This document shows, piece after piece, positions 29,101 through 41,100 of a DNA stretch of 64,000 nt (its first letter is position 1; every line of letters starts with the position of its first letter). The DNA lies in contig CAJQUW010012887.1 in NCBI GenBank assembly GCA_907163375.1, forward strand, positions 346,917 to 410,916, given 5' to 3'. The position numbers and the translations under genes were made by a program. A model generated the notes under the pieces. It was not told the DNA's origin and searched no databases. It worked only from the letters and a program-made list of their open reading frames with translations. Source of the stretch: Prostheceraeus crozeri. Lineage: Eukaryota > Platyhelminthes > Polycladida > Euryleptidae.

Positions 29101-32100
29101 TCATTCTGTGAAAGTCTCATTGTCGGTCTCGTTCCCTGCAGAAACTCGTGCTGGCTGCCGGACTATGAGGTGTACATCATTCTGTGAAAGTCTCATTTTC
29201 GGCCTCGTTCCCTGCAGAAACTCGTGTTGGCTGCCGGACTATGAGGTGCACATCATTCTGTGAAAGTCTCATTGTCGGCCTCGTTCCCTGCAGAAACTCG
29301 TGCTGGCTGCAGGACTATCAGGTTATTATCATTCTGTGAAAGTCTCATTGTCGGCCTCGTTCCCTGCAGAAACTCGTGCTGGCTGCCGGACTATGAGGTG
29401 CACATCATTCTGTGAAAGTCTCATTGTCGGCCTCGTTCCCTGCACAAACTCGTGCTGGCTGCCCGGACTATGAGGTGTACATCATTCTGTGAAAGTCTCA
29501 TTGTCGGCCTCGTTCCCTGCAGAAACTCGTGCTGGCTGCCGGACTATGAGGTGTACATCATTCTGTGAAAGTCTCATTGTCGGCCTCGTTCCCTGCAGAA
29601 ACTCGTGCTGGCTGCCGGACTATGAGGTGTACATCATTCTGTGAAAGTCTCATTGTCGTCCTCGTTCCCTGCAGAAACTCGTGATGGCTGCCGGACTATG
29701 AGGTGTACATCATTCTGTGAAAGTCTCATTGTCGGCCTCGTTCCCTGCAGAAACTCGTGCTGGCTGCCGGACTATGAGGTGTACATCATTCTGTGAAATT
29801 CTCATTTTCGGCCTCGTTCCCTGCAGAAACTCGTGCTGGCTGCCGGACTATGAGGTGCACATCATTCTGTGAAAGTCTCATTGTCGGCCTCGTTCCCTGC
29901 AGAAACTCGTGCTGGCTGCCGGACTATGAGGTGTACATCATTCTGTGAAAGTCTCATTGTCGTCCTCGTTCCCTGCAGAAACTCGTGCTGGCTGCCGGAC
30001 TATGAGGTGTACATCATTCTGTGAAAGTCTCATTGTCGGCCTCGTTCCCTGCACAAACTCGTGCTGGCTGCCGGACTATGAGGTGTACATCATTCTGTGA
30101 AATTCTCATTTTCGGCCTCGTTCCCTGCAGAAACTCGTTCTGGCTGCCGGACTAGTCATGAAGCTCCAGATAAGAGTTCATTTACTATTAAAGAACGCTT
30201 AATCGTCAATGTATGGGTACACGAGATAAAAAATACTCAAAAGAGTTGGTCAGATATTCGTTATGACTTTCGTGATCAATTTGAAAAGGAAGCGCCAACG
30301 GAAGCAAACTTTTTGGAGAAGAAAGTGTTCGAAACAGGCTCCGTTCACGATGCCGCAAGATCCGGAAGACCATCAAAATATGGGGATGATTTCACTGAGA
30401 AACTGAATATATACATATGTATGTATGCATTATTGGGAAGAGCTGACAAAAGAAGCATGTCAAGGGAATTTGGCAATTTTATTACATTTAAGCGTCGAAA
30501 AGTTCTTTCTATCTCATCATGAATGACCTCCCGTACCGGCCACTCTATCACTAATTTTTTTAATTTCCTTGTCGATGTTTAATTATTACAAAACGAGAAA
30601 CGATAAAGACATTACTGGCGCGGTGTCGATTAGATGACATGGAACGTTCATCTTGTGATGAATGAACATATTTTGTCCGAAGGATCTGCGGTTTGGCTGC
30701 TTATCATTTCGCCTGGTTGAATACATGTCAAGTTCGCATGTTGACCTCAGGCAACCATTCCAATCATTTCTTGATGTCTTGAAAATTGGAGAGATTTAGT
30801 GATGGCTATTTTAGGCAACCAACCTTGAAGACATGTTTGCTTGACACTTCGTCGCAATATTCCAGGTGGTTTAGGGGCAACATTGAGGCTGTAGGCGTGC
30901 ATTGAAATGACGTTGAAAATGCGAAACACATCTGTCAATCATAGACGAATTCATGATCATTTTGTAAAAAGAAAACAAACTCGGTGAAGTGAAAAAGCTT
31001 TTCAATATAGTGATAATATCCAACGTGATTCTTCAAGTGTCATTTTACAAGGAAAGGGAAGATCAACTATCTATGACGAGAGAGAGAGAGAGAGAGTTGG
31101 TGATGAAGCCATAGAAAGCTGACGAGTGAAAAGCAATAGATATGGAACGACCAAGGACTCCTGGATATCATAAAGCACTTGGACTTTCAGCCAAGTAAAA
31201 TTCAATCTTCACTGAAACTCGGATTGGAGAAGTTAAGTTTTACATTACATAAAATATACAAAAAGGCGAACATTCACATCATAGCAATTATCAAGAAAAG
31301 ACAGATAAGCAAAGTGAACTTGGTATATCGTACATTTTGTATATTAGAAACTTGAATTTTCCGAACCTATTTTTAATTATCCACAGTCAAGTCATATTTC
31401 ATCCATCTAATCATGTGTACATCGGTAGGAGTGAGTCATGTTTATCAGATACTTCTGCCACAACATCAGAGATGATAAAGCAAGAAGTTGCTATTAAATA
31501 TCCAGGAGTACATGAGACAGTTCGGCAGAGTTGGTTGCCTGGATATTTTGACAGAAACTTGAAGAAGTGATTTGAACTGGACGACACTTCTAAAGAAGAG
31601 TCAATGAGCACATCTTCGAAGGAGTAGTACAAAAACCAGGAATGATTCCTTCCAACGTCTTGTCTTACCTGGAGGGGACGATTGGTCATCACGACTGCAT
31701 TGTTGAATTCATCTGTAGGTCGCCGTCTCTCCGCTGTTCTTCGGTCAGCGCTCAATCTCACCATCTTCCCCGACTTCTCGTGGAAATGCAGCGGAGACAC
31801 CGCGTCACCATTCTCCTCAGCACCCGCATCTCCTTCGGCTCCTGTGATCTCGGAAATGGACACACTGGTGGTTGACGTAGGATTTGATGTGTGAGAAGTG
31901 ACTGCTTCCAATGCAGCGGCGAGTAAAGCATGTTCGGCGGAGGATTGTCGACGCATTCGATGGGCCAGATCTCTGAAGAGGGAGTCCGCCGTGTGGAGCA
32001 CATTTGACACCGACATGGAGACTGATGAGGAATTACTGTCCGCCGTGGAGCTGTTCGTGTCGGTGGTGGGCAAGCGGTCTGAGGACAAGGAGAGTGTCAT

Positions 32101-35100
32101 TTAGAGAGGACAAGACTCCTCCAGGGATATTGATCCATCACCGATTTGGGGACTAAATCCTAAGAAAATTTATCAAATCTCAACGGATGTAACCACCACG
32201 AGACATGTTTCGGCCTGTTAGGCCTTATCAGTCGTGGGTAGGTTTGAACCAGCGACGTTGGAGCTAGAGGACGTGCAAGCATACCCTCTAACCACAAGGC
32301 CACCGGACCATCTGTTGAGAGCGTGAATTAGCCAGGAAGGCACTGCTTTAACGCAGGCACGTGGAGGGCGGACTGCTTTCTGCAATCATTTAATACCGCA
32401 TCCGAGATTGAGGCGCTTCACGCAGGCGCTACTCATTACATGTTTAGACAAGTAACCTGGTAATTGATAAATTTATCAAATCTCAACAGATGTAACCACC
32501 ACGAGGTAGAGGGGTATGCTTGCACGTCCTCTAGCTCCAACGTCGCTGGTTCAAACCTACCCACGACTGATGAGGCCCAACAGGCCGAAACATGTCTCGT
32601 GGTGGTTACATCTGTTGAGATTTGATAAATTTATCAATTGCCAGGTTACTTGTCTAAACCTAAGAAAATTCTCTTTGTATATGCTACTTTCTTAAAAACT
32701 TATCTAGTTATCGGAATTGAGGGTTAAGTCCAGTTACATGTACCTTTGATAGTTTGACAAAATTTGTTGAGTGGTAGGGTGTTGCATAGGTCTACAGTAG
32801 GGGCAAAAGTACACAAGTCTACTTATGCCACGCACTATAGCCACCCACATACAGATATTCTAATGTGTGAATAAGACGGCATATTCATTCTCCAGTTGAA
32901 TCTATTTGCAGTCGCAGGTTTCTTACCACAACTAATACTTTATGGAATTCAACATTTCTTCATTTGTCTTCATCCACATAGATACTACCACTACTCAGCT
33001 ACTGATTAGCTACTGATATCACACATCATCAGCAAGTAACTCGTCTAGCCACACTTCGACCGCAAATGAGCCCTCAAACCCAGACGAGCCTGACACTGAG
33101 GCTGACAAATAATGAGACGCTAATAACGTGCTTCGTAATTCAAAATTCAAAGATTCGGATCGTGATGAGATGGAAAGATATGATAGTTATTCGCCTCAGT
33201 TGTATTATTTAGCTGTATACGCAAAACTGTATTTTTTAAGTTTCGTGTAAGGAGCGGTGCGATTTGCAATTTTCATTGAAATCAGCTGATGGAATTTCAA
33301 AACACTCCTACTAGTTCGCATATTTCTTTGATATGATCAGGAAAAGATGTTGGATTTATCAACATTTTGATGCACTTGTCAAATATCTCAAATGTGCTTA
33401 TATCAATATATTTAAAACATATAAAACGAGGATTAAACATATGGCTTCTTTGCAGCAATTACGGCGACAAGTGCGTCAAAAATTACTTGAGAAGTAGATT
33501 GAATTTCATGAACAATCAGTCAACAATTGGTCCACTAACAGCAGTTCTAGTTCCCTATTTCATTTTCTTCATGAAGTATCTGTAGCGAGCTGCTCTCCGA
33601 AAAATGGGAAAACCGTCCAACCCTGCGAACCGGGACAAACAGACGTTTAAATGGATAGTGAGAGTCAGTGAGTAGTTCCACGTGAGACGCTGTAGGTCGA
33701 TTCGAGCAACTACGACCCATTTTATTTTGTTTCAGTACCTATATAGTCCGGGAGCTAGCGTGAAGTTGTGCAGGGAACGAGGTAGTACATAAAACTTTCA
33801 CATAGCATAGTACACCTCTAACCTACTGCAAAACTTCGCGTCTGCCGGATCAGATCATTTGCTTTTCAGAAATAGAGAGGATAACACAATCCTGTGTATT
33901 TCCAGTGGTAAAATTGTGACATTTAAGGTGTTGACTCCATTTTTTCGAATTTTTGCTCATAAAAGTTACACAAATTGGTATTTTGTTGAATTGGTTATTA
34001 TAGAAATCATCTACAGATCATGATCTTTCAAATGAGTTATCATTCAGTGACAGAGGATGAAGTAAAGTGTACAAACAGACACTTTTCGTTGGTGTAACTG
34101 CAAATTTTAACATAGAAATTTCAAGAAAATTGTTGATATACTTTAACGAAAAGTGTCTGTTTGTGCACTTTACTTCATCCTCTGTCACTGAATGATAACT
34201 CATTTGAAAGATCATAATCTGTAGATGATTATGATTCGTTTGCAGTAGGTTAGAGGTGTACTATGCTATGTGAAACTTTTATGTACTACCTCGTTCCCTG
34301 TACAAGTTCGCGCTAGCTCCCGGACTAATACTGTAGCTTTGTATGCATTTCATTACTTTTTCTTCAAATTTTATTACGGAATTATTATTTTGTGTAGTAA
34401 TCTTAGTTAACTTCAAATTGTTAACTGAGATTCCTAGAGTATGTTGATTTTCATTTAAATATTGCATTGCTGAATCTTTGCATCTTTGAAAACCCCTGCC
34501 TACAATCGGTTAAAGGAAGGTTGACATTGTCATTTCTTGCTTAGAGAAGCCCTGCTGTTGAGTCCCCGGAGCCAGAATGTTATCAGAATGCAACCCTGGA
34601 CCAGAGTTTTGAATATTGAAAGTCATGGTATTCAAATGAGTCATTAATGTCGCATTGTCAACGGCTCATTGTCATGAGGGTCAAGACAACAATGGTGCAT
34701 CGTCTAGACGGTTCTCGTCAGTCATTCTGTCACTGAAGATGACATCCATAACATAATTGAGAGACGAGAGCTGAAGATCATGCTTTCATTTCTCAACACT
34801 TAAAATCTTTAATCCGATTGTCAGCTGATTCAGACAGCGGTTAGCTAGAGGTCAACGGAGACCAGCTTCAAGCGTTTAACAAGTTTTGTAACCTCAGGAC
34901 ACAATGAACGAAGATGGAGGTGCAACCGCTGCAATACAAATCGCACCCGCTGTGGTTGGGGCAGCGGTCAGCGTCTGTAACGCTTAGCTATCAAACAAGC
35001 GGACACTAGTTACTTTACAAGTCAAATTTTGAGAATCACGTTTGGGCACTGACAGGCGCATACATGACGTATACCACACAGCGAACTATGACAGACACTG

Positions 35101-38100
35101 TGGTAAGGAACAGAGCTGGAAAAATTCCACTGAAATGTTTTAATTACAATTCCAGAGCAGAAATTTCAATTCTGCTCAATTCCAATTCCAGTCGAAACAG
35201 TTCAATTCAATTCCAATTCCATAATAAGATTCAATTCCGATAATTGCATGTCGCGTATAGTGTATCATATTAATGTATCTAGCGTTTGTTCGTTTCAATC
35301 TCACCCATGTGCCCTTATCCTATCCTCGTTATTCCTGTGTGCCGTTCCCTGCGTCGTTCCTATGTACATTCTCATGTTCATAGTTTATATTTGTTGTGTA
35401 CATGTATATATGTAACCGGTCAACCTACGCCATTTTCGTTTCACAAACGAGATATTCAATATCTCGTGAAAAAAAGAAAATTAAATTAACGGTCAGCAAA
35501 GAATCAAACGCTGAGAGAGAGAGATGAGATGCGAATAAATCGATTAATAAACTGACAGAAGAAAGAAATTCAATCTGCGAATAACGTGATTGTTGATGAC
35601 AGAAAAAACGACGATAAAAATGATATCATGAAAACTGATTAATGGTCCATGTTAAAAAAGGAGATTAAAAATTCCGTGATAAGAACGAAATGTGGTCGGG
35701 TCGAAAGCTAACCAGCAGAGATTAAAGGAAACTCTTTCAATTTTCAAAAGAAAGTGGATCTATCTTCAAGTCTCAAAACTTGGTAATTGGTATAAATTTG
35801 AAACGATGAGAAATTGACACAACAGCAACTGTCAACTACAACACATACGACATCTTCAGTAGCTGTTAGAAGAACTCCGGTCTCTCGCGGTGCAACTTAA
35901 CTACAGAAATAACAACAACAACTGCCCGCCAGCGAACAACAACACAGCAGCGTATACAGCAACACATCAGCGAGCGCGACTGAAGATTGACGGTATAAGT
36001 GACACTAATATTTATAATATTATTTTGGTATAAGTGAGTCCGATCGAATGGATGTGAATTCAACATTAAGAAGTGAACTGTAAGTTTAAAGTTTGTCTTT
36101 TATCATTGCGTATCGTATCTATATAACTATACTCTTAAACATTAAAATTGTTAATTGTTGTGATTGGAAGTTGTGATTTCAATTTTTGTATAAATAGATT
36201 TATCACAGGAGTATCACAAAATGGAATTGAGGCTTATCAGGGTCAATTCCAATTCCAATTCCGACTTTTCCAACCCTGTTAAGGAATCAAGGGAGATAAT
36301 CCTTTCGAAACTTGGTGCACCCCTAAATAGGTCCAAGTAACGACGTGTACATTCATGAAACATTATACACCGAAGAGGCAAATTATCCATTTTATTAGCA
36401 GTTCAGATTGCAAGTAATGCAGGATATTTAGCTGATAGATAATATAACGTGTAATTATGCATGTACGATGGATGATTGAATACATTACATTTTTATCACA
36501 TGGAATATACTTAGAGTTCCCTTGAAGATAAAAAAACAAAGTGACAGCAGTCAATCTGTTCATAATACAATCACAAGGATGGAATATCATGTACAGCAGA
36601 AGCAAATCAGAAACATATCTGGCCATCAGAAAATGCTGTAGTGAAACATCACCGCAGGAGTTGAAACAAATCGATATGCCATATTCACGGCATGTCATAG
36701 CCGTTGTAAGGCAGAAACCAATTTTCAAAATGTCGCAGGAACAAATATCCAGACTTAAGAATTATGCAGTTGGCTAGTTATATATCCACACACAGACTCA
36801 CTAAGCTGGTATTGAACGCATCAGATTCAGCATAAATTAAACGGTGTAATGGAAAATCAGTCATTGGTATTTCGAACGATAATCGGCAATGACTAATTTC
36901 ATCATTCAACAGCTGCAAGTGGATGGCACCACTACAAACGCCACGTTGAGAAACTTTTAGTATGTTGTGGAAAGAATCTGTGCATGAATGGCATCAAATA
37001 AAGAAAATAAATGTTCCTTGTCTATGCTCGGAAGCACATTTAGCGATACGCCCGCCTCTCTAGACCGAGTTCCACTTATCCAACTCCTACTTCAAGACTG
37101 CACCTATTTTCAAAGTCTCAGTCCACGGACCCAGAGCAAACACTCTACCACAAGTCAACAGCATCAAGGTTAGAGCACAGGTCTCCCTGACGTGAGCAAA
37201 CACTGAAACACAAGGTCACAGCATCACGCTTGAACCCTCATCTCTCGGATACAGAGCGAACATTACCACAAGACAAGTGAGCCGCTAGGCACAAAAATAA
37301 CATAAAAATCATCTTAATTAAGAAATGTTACGGAATTTGAATTCAGAATTTATTTTTATTTTTATCATAGAAAATGCAACGTTTGAGAAAGGCATGGAAT
37401 ACCAGCGATGGGACAAGTGCAGAAGTATTGCGATCTGACTGGTCGTGTAATTGAAAAGATGCAATGTGAACATCAAAACATCAAACGAAGACCACGCAGA
37501 GAACATCTGGCAAAAAACTGCTGGAAAAACATTCTTATTCAATGGATCATTTGCTTGCGTTCATTGGAATGAAATTGGAGACAGTATTGTGAAGAGTTCC
37601 ACTCAGGTAGACCAGAACTGAACACCATTGCAAAATACGAGCAAGCATTCAACTGGAGAAAAGGAAAACAGCATTTGTAAACATGACCAAGAAAACGAGA
37701 AAGTTATTCAACCTGTCCGGATACGAGGAGTACCTTTCAATCTCTGTGCCTTTCTTACTGTAATCAAACTCATTATGTCATGCGGAAGAACATTTCAATC
37801 GCAAAGAAACGCTCTCTTCGCCAATACCGAATTAAGACAATGTTTTTATGTTTTGGTGTTCAATAACACACTGGCCTCTCAATTCATTGAAAGAAGCATT
37901 CATGGAGAGGAGATTAAGTACGAGTCTGCTAGGGAAACTCATCTTCTGACCATCATATTAGCGGTCGTTGTACATGAATAATTTCTCTCAACTCACATCG
38001 TGATCCCGGTTGTGCAGCAGGATTCACCAGCGTCACTTCGGTGCATTTCCCATACAGGTCAACCACAGCCCAAACGGATGCAGGAATACCCGAGGCAGCC

Positions 38101-41100
38101 ACTCCAATGTCTGTGTCATTGACAAAGATATGCAACTGACCATCTGCAATTCAAATGAAATTCAGTCCGATCTCTTGAATTGCAGTCATGAAAACGGACA
38201 TTCATGGTACAACTGCTGCAGATCTGACATTGATGGAAAATAATCGAACTCACTCTTATTCTTCATCACTCCTAGCGTATCTCCCTCTCTAAGTGGATGA
38301 AGTTCATGTCCATATCCGTTGAGAACCGGGCGTCCATTGTGCAGGATAGTGGCCCCTGACATGATCCAAGTATCAGTCAGCAAACATGATGCGCAGCTGG
38401 GCAAGTCAATGGTATCCGGATCGCAGGCCGTTACCCCAATGTCCACTGATCCACTCCAAATTTCAATCTGCAATCAATAGCTTTGAGAAGTAAATGCTGT
38501 CTATTGTCAAATGAAAATTCGAACGATAAATGATACTTGCACAAAGCTGTCGTTTAAATTCTGATTTTAAGATATGAAAGCAGAATCAATGAAGAAATCT
38601 AAACATGCTAGATGAAACCTATCAAATTGCAAATTGTTTGCAATCCTTGCGATTTCGTAGACAAAATCACAAAAACTATAAATTGGAAATTTGGAATACT
38701 TTAAAAACATAATGCGGAAACAAATTCTTCAATGCTGATTGAATTGTCCCCATTAGAATCCTGTTCGCACGCATCCGAACATCCGAAAGTATCAAGATTG
38801 TATTGGTTAGGTAAAAAGGTCTGGGGAAGCTGACTCCAAAGCCTCGCGGCGACCCTAGAAGAACTCCTGCATTGACAAGATTGGACTTTTGACCAACTAA
38901 AACGACAGATGAACTTGTCCATCAAACTGAAATGGTCTGACGATCCCTGGAGTTGTTCAGTCTCGATTGATTATAAATATATAGCTTTTCCCGCTCTTGT
39001 TACCAAAGCATTGAATCAAGTTGCCGGGACTGTAATTCAGCTTACCAGTTTCAGCAAATTATCATTTCAAGATACCGGGTTGTGCATTCAATTTGCCAAT
39101 TGACAGCATTCAACCTAACACAGGTGAGCGAAATGTATATGTATTAGAAATCAAAATCACACTGCAAGCAATCACGATGCCACTTCATGCATTCACCTTG
39201 ATTTGTGCTCTTCGATATTTAAAGCGGATATGGTAATGGAATGCGGTCATTCCGTTCATCATGCCAAACAATCGAGTTTCAAATGTGGATCGAAGGCGTC
39301 TCGTTGACGCATATGAAAGGAATGAGGACTTCATTGCTCTTGCCGACACTCTCTCCATTAACAGAGATACTGCCAGAAGTGTCATCAGAGTTTGGCGAAG
39401 TGAAGGGAGAATTGAAAGGAGGGAGCAAGGTTGTCCAAGGAATATGCGCGTGGATGACGAGATGCTGAGGACCATTCTTCAAATCGCCAGGGAAGAGCCA
39501 TTTTCGACCCTAACAGCCATCAAAGGAAAGCTGGAAGCGCTGCTCCCGAACAAGCCAAGCATTAGCATCTCAACGATATGTCGCCATTTGAAGGATCAAC
39601 TAATCTCTCTCAAAATTGCCGGGAAGGACGCCGATGTTCCGTTTCGGAGAAATGCGGAGGCAACAAAGGAGAATCGCTTCAGATACGCTACCTGGCTGAC
39701 CTCATTGAATGTTCATGAGCATAAGATCTACATAGATGAATGTGGCATCAATCTTTTTACCAGAAGGACACAGGGGAGAGCACCAGTGGGTCAGGCGGTA
39801 TGGCAACGTGTCATCGGGGCCAGAATGGCGAATGTCAATCTAATAATGGCTATCAATGCAGATTTGGGCCTCGTCCATTTTGATTTAAGGCAGCAAACTG
39901 TTGATCATGTGAGGTACCAAGAGTTCATTGACTATCTCATAAACGTCGAGGCATCAACTTCTTGATGGTGTTGTTCATCTCGTGCACGATGGAGCCCGAC
40001 CGCATCTGAATACCACAGTGCCACAGGAACATGAACATCGATTCCACGTACATACCCAACCTCCGTACAGCCCTTTTCTCAACCCAGTGGAGCAAGCACA
40101 TAGCTGCTTTAAGGATGCTGTAAGTCGTCAGCTAACAACCGCACAGGTGCAACAAGATCTAATAAATGACGCTGAGCGTGTTTTACATGGACTAACCCAA
40201 TCGGCATGGAGGGCAAGGATTCTAATCGGACTAGCGAGCACGGCCTTGAACGAAATAACACCTACAAAATGCTGTCATTGGTGCCGTCGGGTGGATCGAT
40301 TTATTCCAGCAAGTTTGAATAGACAGGACATTGAAGGATAACTCATGCAATTGCTTGAAATATAGATTTTATTATGGATTTTGTCTTTTCATTTACATTA
40401 ATTAGTACTTTGGTTGTAGGTATGCATAAAAAATGATACTGATTTTCCTTTCTTCATTGGTCTTTGTATAGGGAAAATTTTCACAAAAGATAAACTTCAG
40501 AAAGCAAAGCAGTTAGAGGTATTGCTTGATATGCCTACATGTACAGATTAGTTTATTTGTGTTACTAGCACGAAGACATGGAGTGCATGTGTAATGACAT
40601 AACAAACATATGGAATGTAAATGTTTTGCGCAGGGATCAATTTGATAACATGAAATTGAATACACAAGTATGTAAACCGATATTCCTCTTTGGTAAATTG
40701 ATTGTACAACTGAATATGTGTGTCAATTAGATTGCGAATACCGGTAAACTGAATGTAAACTGGCAAGTTGAATCTAATTCCTGGTAAACTGAATGCGTAG
40801 TAGCCAATGTCTGTTAAATTGCATGTTAAACTTGATTCTGCACACTGGTAACAAGAGCGGGAAAACCTATACTTGTACAGTAAAGCTCTACATCTACCCT
40901 GCATTTTCACATTTATATTTCAACACGAAAGGCAGCCTACATGCTTTTGTACATCATGACTGTAAATACGGAAAACTGCTTACCCGTTTATCAATTCGAA
41001 TTTCAAACACTGCATCGTCTGTTAATGGTTCAGCACTAAAAACTATTGCATTATTGAAATCTTGATGTGGGTTTCTTCGAGTAGCTGTACAGCCATTGTT

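Larger units (their letters stand above)
32171..32658. mobile_element. SINE-like or Penelope-like element with inverted hammerheads
   Basis: A 488-bp insertion is bounded by the 12-bp direct repeat CCTAAGAAAATT (32159-32170 and 32659-32670), a target-site duplication. Its left part, read on the minus strand, has a tRNA-like head (GTGGTTAGAG and the B-box-like GGTTCAAACC) followed by a hammerhead motif. Its right part, read on the plus strand, has a shortened head and a second hammerhead. A 63-bp segment (32443-32505) is the inverted copy of 32596-32658. No protein is encoded. Hammerheads are known in Schistosoma SINE-like repeats and in Penelope-like elements; which of these this element belongs to is open. 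It lies 80 bp upstream of NEURL4 exon D. Confidence 0.8.

Noticed and set aside
37628-37981. 117-codon plus-strand frame as a gene
   Set aside because: There is no recognisable domain, it lies in a NEURL4 intron next to exon C, and nothing supports its being translated.
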